In this document: in pieces, positions 36,021 to 47,877 of the stretch
Position numbering within the stretch: the stretch's first letter is position 1
Layout of the letters: every line of letters starts with the position of its first letter
Assembly (NCBI GenBank): GCA_016703425.1
Contig: JADJCA010000011.1
Coordinates: forward strand, 248,001 to 312,000
DNA: 64,000 nt
Direction of reading: 5' to 3'
DNA from: Myxococcales bacterium
Lineage (GTDB): Bacteria > Myxococcota_A > Polyangia > Polyangiales > Polyangiaceae
Translations under genes and position numbers: made by a program
Notes under the pieces: model-generated
What the model saw: only the letters and a program-made list of their open reading frames with translations
Told to the model about the DNA's origin: nothing
Database searches by the model: none

Positions 36021-36993
36021 GCGGGGGCGGCGCCGGTGACATGTTTCGCGCCGAAGCCGTGGCGCACCACGTCCAGGGCGTCCAGGAAGGCGACATCCTT
36101 CGCTACGACCACACGTGGACGCGTCACGCGTACACGCTCGTGGTCATCGCGTGCCTCGTCGGCTTCGCCTTCATCAGCATCTTCAGCGTCGACGAGTGGG
36201 CCACCGGCACATGCGTCGTCCGCATCGACGGTCGGCAGGTGTTGACCGCGAAGAACCCCGCGACGGTGGACACCGTTGAGGGCCGCACGGGCCAGGCCGT
36301 TGAACCCGGCCAGGTCATCGTCATGATGAACGCGCAAGAAGAGGCGAAGGAGTACGCCAGCGCAACGAAAGAGTTCGAGCTCGCCCTGGTGCGCATGATG
36401 CGCGATCCGAACGACGGCGAAGCGAAGGCCAACCTCACGAGCCTGAGGGCGCGCCGCGAGAGTTCGAAGACGGTTTTCGACGCTCGCCGCATCGTCTCGC
36501 CCATCTCCGGGACCATCACGGATGTGCGCGTTCGTCCGGGCCAACGCGTCAACCCGGGCGATGTCCTCGCGACCGTCGCGCCGAAGTCCGGCGGCTCGCA
36601 AGCCTCGATCACGGCCATCGTGCCCGCCGACTACCGACCCATGCTGGAGCCGGGCCAGAAGATGCGCTTCGAACTCGACGGCTTCCGCTACATCTACGCC
36701 GACTTGAAGGTGGAGGAGATCTCCGCCGAGGCTGTGGGTCCCACCGAGGTCATGCGCATGCTCGGCCAAGAGAAGGCCGACTCCGTCGCCCAAGACCGCG
36801 GCGCGAAGGTCCTCGTGTCGGCGAAGCTTCCGTCGTCCACCTTCACGTCGGAAGGCCAGGCCTTTGGCTATTTCGACGGCCTCACCGGCACCGCCGAGAT
36901 TCGCGTGCGCCGTGAGCCCATCTTGGTGCTCCTCATCCCGGCGCTCCGCGCGCTCCTCCCCAACGAGGCTCTCGTGAAAATGCCGGGTGCATC

Positions 36994-36997
<4 letters not shown>
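36017..36997 (+). CDS. HlyD-like membrane-fusion protein 1
   Basis: 326 residues. A cytoplasmic N-terminus of about 38 residues, one membrane helix (YTLVVIACLVGFAFISIF, about 39-56), then a periplasmic adaptor. It has a lipoyl half-motif (VDTVEGRTGQAVEPGQVIVMM), a short coiled-coil hairpin, and a second lipoyl half (SPISGTITDVRVRPGQRVNPGDVLATV) with a following beta domain. It should link the ABC exporter to the TolC-like channel. Overlaps both neighbours by ATGA, showing a single translational unit. Confidence 0.85.
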
Positions 36998-39782
<2,785 letters not shown>

Positions 39783-39804
<22 letters not shown>

Positions 39805-40151
39805 GCAGCCGGCCGCCGACGCCGAGTGCGCCGCCGCAGGGCGCGATGCCCGGTGCTGTCATCGGCTCGCGGCCGCCGCCGTCGCTTCACTTTGGCGACG
39901 AGCACGCGACCCTCGCGCGCGGGCCCAAGCCGCCGTTGCCGCCGCCCCGCGGCAGCACGCCGCCGGGCCAAAGCCGCGCGCCCACCGGAGCGCAGACGAC
40001 GGCGGGCCGCGACGTGCGCCCACCGGCGCTCCGCGCCATCGGCGGCGGTGCCACGCCCGATGGCGGAGGGGCGCAGTTTGAGGCGGCCGACGATGCGCCG
40101 ACGCTCAGCGAGAAACAGTTCGAGAACCTCTGGAGGTCGTCGGCCGGATGA
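39783..40151 (+). CDS. Exporter tail continuation or small Pro-rich protein
   Basis: As read from ATG 39783, 122 residues, Pro/Ala/Arg/Gly-rich, no membrane segment, ending LSEKQFENLWRSSAG. Reading the same frame upstream gives KGAQERALAQAQMEAQQR, which continues the Gln/Ala style of the exporter tail. This suggests that it is the C-terminus of the ABC exporter separated by a one-base deletion near 39745-39751. If joined, the exporter would be about 1,050 residues. Its stop overlaps the start of membrane-fusion protein 2 (ATGA, 40148-40151), fitting one translational unit. Alternatively, a separate small protein whose start lies inside the exporter gene. Confidence 0.55.
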
Positions 40152-41104
40152 AACATTCCACTCTTCTCAAGTTGGTCGGAATCGTGGCGACCGTTCTTGG
40201 GGCGCCGCTGCTCGGCGTCTTGATGACGCCCAAACGCGAGAACGTCGCGAAGGCCGAGGAGGCGCAGACGGAAGCGGTGACGTCGGCGACGGCGGCGGCC
40301 AAGCCCATTCCCACCAGCGATTTCGTCGGCGTGCTGCTTTCGCAGCAGATGGCCACCATCTCGTCGTACGCCGACAGCCGCGTGATGTCGCTTGAGGTCA
40401 AAGTCGGTCAGCGCATCCACAAGGGACAGAAGCTCGTCGTCCTCGACCCTCGCTCGACGCAGCAAGAGCTCGAAGGCGCCAAGGGCGCGCTCGCCGCCGC
40501 CGGCGGCCAGGCCGGCGCCGCGGCCGCCGAGGCCCGCTTCGCGAGCCAACGGGCCAACCGAAGAAACGAGACCATCGACCTCGGCGGCGGACGAAAGATG
40601 TCCCTCGTCTCCGGCGAAGATCAGGGCCAGGCGCTCTCCGACCGCGCCGCCGCAGCGGGACGTGCAGCCTCCGCGGCAGGCTCGATGGCGCAGGCGCGCG
40701 CACGGATCAAGCAGCTCGAGCTCGCCCTCGAGAACATGGAGCCGATGGCGCCCTTCGACGGCGTCGTGCAGCAGATCATGGTCGAGACCGGAACGACGAT
40801 TCACAACGGCCAGCCGCTCGTTCGGCTCGTCGGTGGCCAAGGGCTGCGCGCAAAGATCGCGATCCCGGAGGAGGCCGCTGGCGTTTGGCAAGGCCGTCGA
40901 CGCGCGCAGCTCGACGTCGACATTCAAGGCCAGACGCGCACATTTTGGGCGGTCATCGATCAGGTGGCCCCGGAGGTTGAACCGGCCTCACGCTCCTTCT
41001 TCATTGAGGGACCAGTACCGGTGACGCCAGAAATGTGCGGCGGCGATTGCGTGATGCTCGGTGGGCGACCTGTGAAAGCGAGCCTCATTTCCGACAAGGA
41101 GTGA
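40148..41104 (+). CDS. HlyD-like membrane-fusion protein 2
   Basis: 318 residues. One N-terminal membrane helix (LLKLVGIVATVLGAPLLGVL, about 6-25), a Glu/Ala/Thr linker, lipoyl half-motif (MSLEVKVGQRIHKGQKLVVLDPRS), an Ala/Arg-rich coiled-coil hairpin (about 95-195), a second half (APFDGVVQQIMVETGTTIHNGQPLVRL) and a beta-barrel domain. A second adaptor distinct from the one upstream of the exporter; the two are not close copies. Both may build one hetero-adaptor. Last gene of the secretion unit; a Ser/Thr kinase gene follows after 36 bases. Confidence 0.82.
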   Translation: MKHSTLLKLVGIVATVLGAPLLGVLMTPKRENVAKAEEAQTEAVTSATAAAKPIPTSDFVGVLLSQQMATISSYADSRVMSLEVKVGQRIHKGQKLVVLDPRSTQQELEGAKGALAAAGGQAGAAAAEARFASQRANRRNETIDLGGGRKMSLVSGEDQGQALSDRAAAAGRAASAAGSMAQARARIKQLELALENMEPMAPFDGVVQQIMVETGTTIHNGQPLVRLVGGQGLRAKIAIPEEAAGVWQGRRRAQLDVDIQGQTRTFWAVIDQVAPEVEPASRSFFIEGPVPVTPEMCGGDCVMLGGRPVKASLISDKE

Positions 41105-41140
41105 GCCCGCGCGCCGCCACGTGCGATACTCCATGTCGCC

Positions 41141-42505
41141 GTGACGACCCGCGAAGCAGGCGCCCTGGTGGCAGGACGGTACCGGCTCGAGCGACCGCTC
41201 GGCGCCGGTGGGATGGGCGAGGTGTGGGTCGCGACGAACATCGTGACGTCGGGCCGCGTCGCCTTGAAGTTCTTGAAGCCCGAATACGCCAAGGTGCCCG
41301 ATCTGCGGCTGCGCTTTGTGCGTGAGGCGCGCGCCGCGAGCGCCGTGAGTCACCCGAACATCGTCACGGTTCACGATGTGCTCGACCTCGACAGCGAGTC
41401 GCCAGTGATGGTCATGGAGCTGCTGCAGGGCGAGGCCCTGAGCGAGCGACTCGCGCGCGAGCGAGCGTTGACGCTCGGCGAGGTCGCTCGCCTGCTCGTG
41501 CCCGCGCTCCACGGACTTCAGGCGGCCCATCGGGCCGGGATCGTTCATCGCGACCTCAAGCCCGACAATCTCTTCATCGTGCGGCATCCCGACGGGACCG
41601 AACAGACCAAGGTGCTCGACTTCGGCATCGCGAAGATGGTCGCCGCCGGCGAAGAGGACGTGGGAGGCGCGCTGACCAAGACGGGCGCCATGATGGGAAC
41701 GCCCTATTACATGTCGCCGGAGCAGGCCTTCGGCGAAAAGAGCATCGACCATCGCTCGGACGTTTGGTCGATGGGCATCATCTTCTACCAGTGCTTGACG
41801 GGCATCCTGCCTACGGAAGCGGGCAATTTTGGCCAGATCGTGAAGATCATCACGATGCTGGGCATTCCTCCCATCGGCGAGCGCGCGCCGTCGTTGCCGT
41901 CTGACGTCGCCTCCGTCATCACGCGTATGTTGTCGCGCCTTGCCGCTGACAGGCCCGCCGATCTCGCGGACGTGGCCGCCATCCTGCAACCCTACGGCTC
42001 GGGAAGCGTCGCCGACACCAAGTACGTCGTCGCCGTCGCGGGAAAGATGCCCTCGTCGGGGCAAGGTCGGGCGCTGACGGCGCCGAGCTCCAACGGCATG
42101 GCGGCGTCCCTCGTCGAGCCGCCCCTCGTCTCACGACGGTGGGCCTGGTGGTTGATGGGGGGCGTGGCCACGCTTAGCGCGGTCACGCTGGCTGTCCAGC
42201 AGCGCGGCGCCACGACGACCAGCCCCCTGCAGCCGCCCGCAAGCACGGCGCAAGTGATGGCCGCTCCACCGGAAGCGAAGACCATCATGCCGCTTGCGGA
42301 ACTCGCTGAGCGAGACGCGAGCGCGCCCGATACCGGTGCAACGACGACGCGCTTGCCGGTTAAGCTCGTGGCCAAACCGGAGGCGACGCTCGCGTCACCG
42401 GTTCGACCGCAGGCATCGAACGCGCCCTCGCCGAAGGCAGCAGAGGGTGCGACGCCCGCTGGGAGCGGACGCGTGTCCGACCGCCTCGCGCCAGCGCCCT
42501 TCTGA
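41141..42505 (+). CDS. Membrane-anchored Ser/Thr protein kinase
   Basis: 454 residues from GTG 41141. Kinase domain 14-280 with intact catalytic set: glycine loop LGAGGMGEVWVA, Lys43 in VALKFLK, HRDLKPDN with Asp138, DFG with Asp160, and GTPYYMSPEQ. A membrane helix lies near 330-347 (WWLMGGVATLSAVTLAV) and a Pro/Ala/Thr-rich outside tail ends the protein, with no sensor domain recognised. It should phosphorylate proteins at the inner membrane. It stands directly after the secretion unit and just before a TPR-PEGA protein, both possible partners (inference). Confidence 0.9.
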   Translation: MTTREAGALVAGRYRLERPLGAGGMGEVWVATNIVTSGRVALKFLKPEYAKVPDLRLRFVREARAASAVSHPNIVTVHDVLDLDSESPVMVMELLQGEALSERLARERALTLGEVARLLVPALHGLQAAHRAGIVHRDLKPDNLFIVRHPDGTEQTKVLDFGIAKMVAAGEEDVGGALTKTGAMMGTPYYMSPEQAFGEKSIDHRSDVWSMGIIFYQCLTGILPTEAGNFGQIVKIITMLGIPPIGERAPSLPSDVASVITRMLSRLAADRPADLADVAAILQPYGSGSVADTKYVVAVAGKMPSSGQGRALTAPSSNGMAASLVEPPLVSRRWAWWLMGGVATLSAVTLAVQQRGATTTSPLQPPASTAQVMAAPPEAKTIMPLAELAERDASAPDTGATTTRLPVKLVAKPEATLASPVRPQASNAPSPKAAEGATPAGSGRVSDRLAPAPF

Positions 42506-42517
42506 TACCTTTGCCCC

Positions 42518-43516
42518 GTGCGCGTCGCCACCGGCCTCTTCGTGTTAGCCATGACGCTCGCGGTGACGGGCGCCTCGGCGCAAGACGACGACAAGAAGAC
42601 GCAGGCGCGCACCGAGTTTCAGCGCGGCAGCGAGCTCGCGAAGGCGGAGTCTTGGGCGGACGCACTCGCGGCGTTCCAGCACTCGCACGAGCTCTTGGCG
42701 CACCCAAGCACGCTCTTCAACATCGGCATGTGCGAGCGCGTCCTCGGTCGCTTCACGCGAGCGCGCGAGAACATGAAGCGCGCCCTTGCCGACGCGTCGC
42801 TACCGGCGTCCCTGGCCGAGGAGGCGCGCACCTATCTCGCGGAGATCGAGCGCCTCTTGGCGCACGTCGAGGTCGAGCTGTCGCCGGCCGAGGCCGGCAT
42901 CGCCGTCGATGGGAGGCCGCTCTTTACGGAGACAAGCGCGGCGGGCGGGAGCGCGCCGGTGCTCATCGCTGGCCTTCGGCCGGCGGCGCCCGGCGAGTCT
43001 GCCCCTAGCAGCTCGTTTGAGCTCGTCGCCGACCCAGGGACGCGCGTCATTGTCCTGTCTCGCAAGGGCTTCCGAGACATCGTTCGGCAGGAGCGCCTAG
43101 CGCCGGGCGCGCGGACGAAGCTGAAGCTGGAGCTCGAACGTCTGCCCGCCACCTTGCGCATCGAGGCCAACGTCGGTGCGGCGACCGTTCGCGTCAACGA
43201 CGTCGATGTCGGCGCCGCGCCGCTTGAGGTCTCGCGCCCGGCTGGCATCTACCGCGTCGTCGTTCACAAGCCCGGGTTCGTGCCCCACGAGATGAACGTG
43301 ACCGTCGGCCCCGGCGACGAGGCGAAGGTTGATGCCTCGCTCGCGGAAGAGCGCGTCCCGGTCACGAAGCGGTGGTGGTTCTGGGCCGGCGCGGCGGGCG
43401 TTCTGGCCGGCGGCGCCGCCCTAACGTACGCCCTCACGAGGCCAGAGCCCTCCCCTCCTCCCTACAACGGCGGCAGCACCGGTTGGGTCGTCGGTGGGCA
43501 ATCGCTGCGCTGGTAG
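42518..43516 (+). CDS. Exported TPR-PEGA domain protein with C-terminal membrane helix
   Basis: 332 residues from GTG 42518, 12 bases after the kinase stop. Signal peptide ending TGASAQ, a TPR-like helical repeat region (about 28-120; AFQHSHELLAHPSTLFNIGMCE), beta-rich segments and a PEGA domain (about 212-275; VNDVDVGAAPLEV then GIYRVVVHKPGFVPHEMNV). A membrane helix follows near 290-308 and a Gly/Pro tail. Such kinase plus TPR-PEGA pairs are very common in myxobacteria. The PEGA domain probably sits in the periplasm and binds wall or protein partners (inference). Confidence 0.8.
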   Translation: MRVATGLFVLAMTLAVTGASAQDDDKKTQARTEFQRGSELAKAESWADALAAFQHSHELLAHPSTLFNIGMCERVLGRFTRARENMKRALADASLPASLAEEARTYLAEIERLLAHVEVELSPAEAGIAVDGRPLFTETSAAGGSAPVLIAGLRPAAPGESAPSSSFELVADPGTRVIVLSRKGFRDIVRQERLAPGARTKLKLELERLPATLRIEANVGAATVRVNDVDVGAAPLEVSRPAGIYRVVVHKPGFVPHEMNVTVGPGDEAKVDASLAEERVPVTKRWWFWAGAAGVLAGGAALTYALTRPEPSPPPYNGGSTGWVVGGQSLRW

Positions 43517-43517
43517 C

Positions 43518-44420
43518 TCAGAAGCCGCAGGCGTCGCGGCAGCGAGCCTGCTGGCAGAGTGAAAAGACTCCGTATTCGGGCAGCCTGGTCGATGCCTCGT
43601 TGCACTTCTCGCTGCACGACTCGTTGCCCTTGCAGTCGAGGCTACAGGCATCGGCGCGGGCGACCTCCGGCAAGGCGTGCCATGTTGCGAACTCGTCACC
43701 GCAGCGGTCAAACCAACACGCGACGCAAGGGTCCAGACGGCTCGGATCGTCGAGGCAATCGCGCGCGCAAGAGACGTTGACGCACGCCAGGTATTCGCCG
43801 TAACGCGGGATGCCGGCGGGAATGCGATCAAAACACGATGTGAAGGTGTTCTCGTCGCAGTACGTGCACCCGAGCATCGACTTGCAGGCGACGTCATTCT
43901 CACAGGCTCTTCGACTCTCGCAGCAACGTGAAACCATGCACGCGCGACAGCGAACGCGCCCTGGTGTCTCCGTCGGTGGCGCGGTGCAAGAAGCCCGGTC
44001 CACGCGGTAGAAGTCATCGACCCCGGAGCAGGCGTCGTCGAGCAAGGGATGGGCGCTCTTGCCCGACGGGCAACCGTTGCAGCTGCTCCGCGCCGAGGCG
44101 CGACAGCGAGAAAGATCCGCCGCCGCGCTCTCTGCCGCCGAGCCTTTGGGCTGGGGACATGTGTCGGCGCAGGCTCCGCCGTCTTCGCAGGACCGCGAGG
44201 CGCAGCGGTCCCACGCGGCGCACGTCGGCTCAGCGTTGCATCGCGAGGTGGCGAAGGCACAGCTTGCGGCGAGGCACGTGCCGCACGCGTCGAGAGGCGC
44301 CGCGCTCGCGTCGTCGCGATCGAGTGCGCCGGAGGGGTCACCGGTCGTGCGAGCGCAGGCCGTGGCCACGCCCATGAGCGCCGCGACCACCGCGAGGCCG
44401 CGACCCCGCCACGAGGGCAT
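43518..44420 (-). CDS. Cysteine-rich lipoprotein
   Basis: About 300 residues from ATG 44420 (an ATG at 44444 adds 8 residues). Signal with lipobox near VATAC. The mature part contains about 38 cysteines in recurring pairs and triplets such as CGTCLAASC, CRACMVSRCC, CVACWFDRCG and CVNVSCARDC. These form repeated modules of about 45-60 residues that are likely disulfide-bonded outside the cell. Similar C-x-x-C-...-C-x-x-x-C lipoproteins are frequent in myxobacteria; function unknown. Convergent with the TPR-PEGA gene and divergent from the FGE-like pair. Confidence 0.7.
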   Translation of the reverse strand: MPSWRGRGLAVVAALMGVATACARTTGDPSGALDRDDASAAPLDACGTCLAASCAFATSRCNAEPTCAAWDRCASRSCEDGGACADTCPQPKGSAAESAAADLSRCRASARSSCNGCPSGKSAHPLLDDACSGVDDFYRVDRASCTAPPTETPGRVRCRACMVSRCCESRRACENDVACKSMLGCTYCDENTFTSCFDRIPAGIPRYGEYLACVNVSCARDCLDDPSRLDPCVACWFDRCGDEFATWHALPEVARADACSLDCKGNESCSEKCNEASTRLPEYGVFSLCQQARCRDACGF

Positions 44421-44475
44421 CGGACGAAACGAGGGGCCTACCATCGCCGAGAAAGACTGGTATCACATCGAGTCG

Positions 44476-45912
44476 ATGAGGGCTTTCCGGCGCGCTGGAA
44501 GTTTCGCGCTCCTCGCCCTCGCGGGGGGCGCGTGTTCCGACGATGCGCCACCCCGCGCCCAGTGGCTGCTGGTCCTTGATACGACGGCTCCGCTCGTCGA
44601 CGACCTTCGTCGCGACGCGACCTTGTCGGCGGACTTGGCCGTCGACACCTTGCGCATCGACATCTTGGCCGCACGCCGCGATGGGCCGGCGGAGGTCACC
44701 GAGAGCCGCGTGATCGTCGCGCCAAGTCCCGAGAGCTTTCCCCTATCGCTCGGCATCGTGCCCGACGCCGACCACGGTGCATTGGTGCGCGTTCGCCTCT
44801 TCCGTGGCGCGCTCGCAGCGACGGGCCGTGGCCCCGCCGGCGAGACGGTGACGGACCCCTTTCCCGAAACGACGATCGATCGCCTGGTGCACCTCGGCTC
44901 CGCCACTGGCGTGCCCGTCGCGAAGGTGGTGCTCGACGCCGATTGTCTCGGTGTTCCGTCGAGCTTCGGCGAGGTTCGTCGCACTTGTCTCGACGGGGGA
45001 ACGCGGAGCGGGGACCCCGCCGACGGCATTGTCGTCACAGCCGATGCGCCGCAAGCTCGGTTCGCGAGCGTGGTGCCCTTCGCCAGGGCCGCGCCTTGCG
45101 GTGGCGCGGCCCCCAAGGGCGCGGTGTGCGTCCCCGGTGGATTTACCGTCCTCGGGGACCGACGCCTCGAAGGCTTCTCCGAGGGCGGCATGGTCCCGCT
45201 TCGGCCGGTGCTCCTGAGCCCGTTCTTCCTCGACGAAACGGAGTTTACCGTCGGACGTTTTCGGGCGCTCGTGGCGAGCGGCAAACTAAAGACTGCGCCG
45301 CCCAAGACGCGGCTCAGTACGGACATTTTTCGTGCAGATTGCACATGGACGGGCGCGGCCGACGGCAGCGCCGACGCGCTTCCGCTCAACTGCATCTCGG
45401 TGGCCTCGGCGGAGGCTGCCTGCGCCGCCGAAGGCGGCACCTTGCCCTCGGAGGCCGAGTGGGAGCACGCAGCTCGCGGGCGCGGAGAGCGGCGCAGCTA
45501 TCCGTGGGGCGAGGAAGCTCCTTCTTGCTGCACGGCGAGCGTTTCGCGAGAAAACCCGGTTACAACCCTCGTGTTGTGCAAAGGACGAGGCCCAGAAGCG
45601 GCGGGGTCGCATCGGCCGACGGCGGGGTGCCCGGGCGGCGGTGATCTGTCGCGGGACGGGGTCTCCGACTTGGGCGGGAGCCTCGCGGAGGTGCTGCGCG
45701 ACAAGTTCCGCCCCTACGAGAGCAATTGCCTCGGCCCCAGCGGAATCGCGCGCGATCCCGTCTGCGCAGATCCGGCTGCGCCCTTCCGCGTTCGCCGCGG
45801 CGGGGAGTGGTCGGCCGGGACGCTGATCGCCATGAGCGCGCTCCGTCACGCGACGGTCGGGGACGGCGACAACGTGACGGGCTTTCGATGCCGCTATCCG
45901 GGGACGCCATGA
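44476..45912 (+). CDS. FGE-sulfatase-domain (SUMF1-like) lipoprotein 1
   Basis: 478 residues from ATG 44476, lipobox LAGGACS. An N-terminal beta-rich domain (about 30-215; residues AQWLLVLDTTAPLVDDLR) precedes a formylglycine-generating-enzyme-like domain (about 225-478): VCVPGGFTVLGD, LLSPFFLDETEFTV, LPSEAEWEHAARGRG, YPWGEE, DLGGSLAEVL, VRRGGEW, TGFRCRY. In this superfamily some members oxidise Cys to formylglycine or act as non-heme iron enzymes, and others only bind. I cannot see the FGE catalytic Cys pair with certainty. Coupled to a paralogue downstream (ATGA, 45909-45912). Confidence 0.8.
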   Translation: MRAFRRAGSFALLALAGGACSDDAPPRAQWLLVLDTTAPLVDDLRRDATLSADLAVDTLRIDILAARRDGPAEVTESRVIVAPSPESFPLSLGIVPDADHGALVRVRLFRGALAATGRGPAGETVTDPFPETTIDRLVHLGSATGVPVAKVVLDADCLGVPSSFGEVRRTCLDGGTRSGDPADGIVVTADAPQARFASVVPFARAAPCGGAAPKGAVCVPGGFTVLGDRRLEGFSEGGMVPLRPVLLSPFFLDETEFTVGRFRALVASGKLKTAPPKTRLSTDIFRADCTWTGAADGSADALPLNCISVASAEAACAAEGGTLPSEAEWEHAARGRGERRSYPWGEEAPSCCTASVSRENPVTTLVLCKGRGPEAAGSHRPTAGCPGGGDLSRDGVSDLGGSLAEVLRDKFRPYESNCLGPSGIARDPVCADPAAPFRVRRGGEWSAGTLIAMSALRHATVGDGDNVTGFRCRYPGTP

Positions 45913-47249
45913 CTGCCGCACGCATCGGCGCGGGCTTCATGCTCATCGCCTTAGGCGCCTGCGCCGTCGACGAGCCGGCTCGTAGTCAGTGGCGGGTGGC
46001 TGTATCGACGGACGCGCCCGTCCCGTTGTTGGCCGATCGCCTGCTCGTAGAGGTCTTGGACGACAAGGGTTCGCTCGCGTGCTCCGCATGCTCGCGGCTC
46101 TTCGGCGTAGCGCGCGAGACAACCTGGCCCGTCTCGTTTGGCGTCGTTCCCACGGGGCGAGAGCGCTTCGTCCGCGCGAGGCTCTACCGAGGCGCGCGCA
46201 TCGGCGCGAACGGACTCCCGGAAGGGGCGATGCTCATCGACGGCCTTGGCGCGCTCGAGGCCCCACACGGCGTCACCGACGTCGCGCTACGACTCTCGAT
46301 GCTGTGTTTTGGTCATGCGGCGGAGCCTACTCGCCCGGCAGCGTGCGATCCGGCGACCGGTGCGACGACGCCGCCGCTCACGCTCAAGGGCGACGCGCCA
46401 CTCGAGGTAGGCCAGGCGGCGATCGCTGTGGAGTCGGAGTGCGATGGGGTCCCGAGCGGCATGGCCTGCGTGAAGGGCGGGGTGTTCGTCCTCGGCGATT
46501 CGCGCACCGTTGGGAGCGTCGCGCCAACGACGCCCGAGCGCTTGGTGCGCATCGATGCGTTCGCGATGGACAAGGACGAGATGACGGTCCGTGAGGCGCG
46601 TTCGCTGCTCGCAAAGGTGGGCGGCGACGACCGGCCCGGCCGTCGCGGCGAAAACGTGTGCACGTTCACCACCGAGCCCAGCGACAACGACGAGCTCCCC
46701 CTCAATTGCGTCAGTCACGCGCTCGCAGGCGCGCTCTGCAACGCTCTAGGCAAGCGCCTACCCACGGAGGCTGAGTGGGAATACGCGGCCGGCAGTCGTG
46801 GCGAAGAGCGCGAAACCCCGTGGGGCGACATTGGCAGTGCGTGTTTCGATGCCGTCCTCGCGCGCGGGCGCTCTCCCGCAGAAGGCGGGCCAAATCAGAC
46901 TGACTCGACGTCGTGCCGCGTCGTACCTGGCGAGCCCACGCGCCCCTTCGGACCTGTACGAGGCGGCAGCGCGGGCGACGTGACGCGAGAGGGCCTTCGA
47001 AACCTTGGGGGCAACCTCACCGAGTGGGTCAGTGGCGCGCCAGCCCCCTACGACGACGCCTGCTTCGGGCCAGCGGGTGCGCTGACGAACCCCGAGTGCA
47101 AGGCGCGCGATGAACAGAGGCTCGTCCGCGGCGGCCACTGGGCTCTTGCGCCGACGTTCTCCGCCACGACCTTCCGCGGAGTCCAACGCCGTGGCCTCGG
47201 AGACAGCTTCACCGGCGTGCGATGCGTCATGCCGTTCGGACGGAAGTAG
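45909..47249 (+). CDS. FGE-sulfatase-domain (SUMF1-like) lipoprotein 2
   Basis: 446 residues from ATG 45909, overlapping the stop of its upstream paralogue. Lipobox IALGACA. Same layout: N-terminal domain beginning SQWRVAVSTDAPVPLLADRL, then FGE-like domain with ACVKGGVFVLGDSRTVG, IDAFAMDKDEMTV, LPTEAEWEYAAGSRG, TPWGD, NLGGNLTEWVS, LVRGGHWAL and TGVRCVM. The shared N-terminal domain and order show an old tandem duplication with much divergence. Likely anchored outside the cytoplasm; substrate unknown. Confidence 0.8.
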   Translation: MTAARIGAGFMLIALGACAVDEPARSQWRVAVSTDAPVPLLADRLLVEVLDDKGSLACSACSRLFGVARETTWPVSFGVVPTGRERFVRARLYRGARIGANGLPEGAMLIDGLGALEAPHGVTDVALRLSMLCFGHAAEPTRPAACDPATGATTPPLTLKGDAPLEVGQAAIAVESECDGVPSGMACVKGGVFVLGDSRTVGSVAPTTPERLVRIDAFAMDKDEMTVREARSLLAKVGGDDRPGRRGENVCTFTTEPSDNDELPLNCVSHALAGALCNALGKRLPTEAEWEYAAGSRGEERETPWGDIGSACFDAVLARGRSPAEGGPNQTDSTSCRVVPGEPTRPFGPVRGGSAGDVTREGLRNLGGNLTEWVSGAPAPYDDACFGPAGALTNPECKARDEQRLVRGGHWALAPTFSATTFRGVQRRGLGDSFTGVRCVMPFGRK

Positions 47250-47264
47250 GAGCCGGGGCCCCCC

Positions 47265-47813
47265 ATGTCGACGCCTCGTCCCTTTGATGCTCGGGCGCGC
47301 ACCTGTCGCGCGGTGAGGACCTTCGCTGCCTGCGGCCTGGTGTTCGCCCAAGTCTCGCTGCTCTCATGCACCAAGCGAGGGCGCGAGGTGGAGGCCGGAG
47401 CGGCCCTCGCGCGGGCCGTTGCCGACGAGACACGCTACGCGCAAGAGGGCCGTCCGCGCGTGTTCTTGGCCGATGGCGCGCGAGCCGACTGCGAGCCGTT
47501 CCGGCGCTATGTCGCGACGTGCCCCGTCGTCCCCACCTGCGAAGCCGTTCGGAAGACGCACGAGGCGTTGACGCACAACGCCTGCGCAAACGAGCGTGGC
47601 GCGCTCTCTCGCGTGATGCCGTGCGGCACGGGCGCCGCGCCCAGCGAATCCTATTGCACGACGGTAGCCTTCCCGTCCTGCCGTGCACTGTTGGGCAGCC
47701 GATGCGATCTACAAGTTGCGCTCTGCGAGGCTGACGACGGCCGACTCGCCACGGTTCGATGCGCCGGAGGGCGTTACGTGCCGTTGCCTCTGCGAGACGC
47801 AGGCGCAGAGTGA
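47265..47813 (+). CDS. Small cysteine-containing lipoprotein
   Basis: 182 residues. A basic N-region then a hydrophobic stretch ending VSLLSC (lipobox, Cys near 35). The mature part has about 10 cysteines (CEPFRRYVATCPVVPTCEAV, CLANE-like pairs near 110, CRALLGSRCDLQVALCEADD), suggesting a disulfide-bonded periplasmic or surface protein. Ends with YVPLPLRDAGAE. No family recognised. Fifteen bases after the FGE-like pair on the same strand, so probably in the same operon. Confidence 0.65.
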   Translation: MSTPRPFDARARTCRAVRTFAACGLVFAQVSLLSCTKRGREVEAGAALARAVADETRYAQEGRPRVFLADGARADCEPFRRYVATCPVVPTCEAVRKTHEALTHNACANERGALSRVMPCGTGAAPSESYCTTVAFPSCRALLGSRCDLQVALCEADDGRLATVRCAGGRYVPLPLRDAGAE

Positions 47814-47877
47814 GCGGTTTCGGTTGGCGGCCGTCGGCGCAACAACCCGCGAGCCGTCGTCGATGTAGGCTAGCGAA

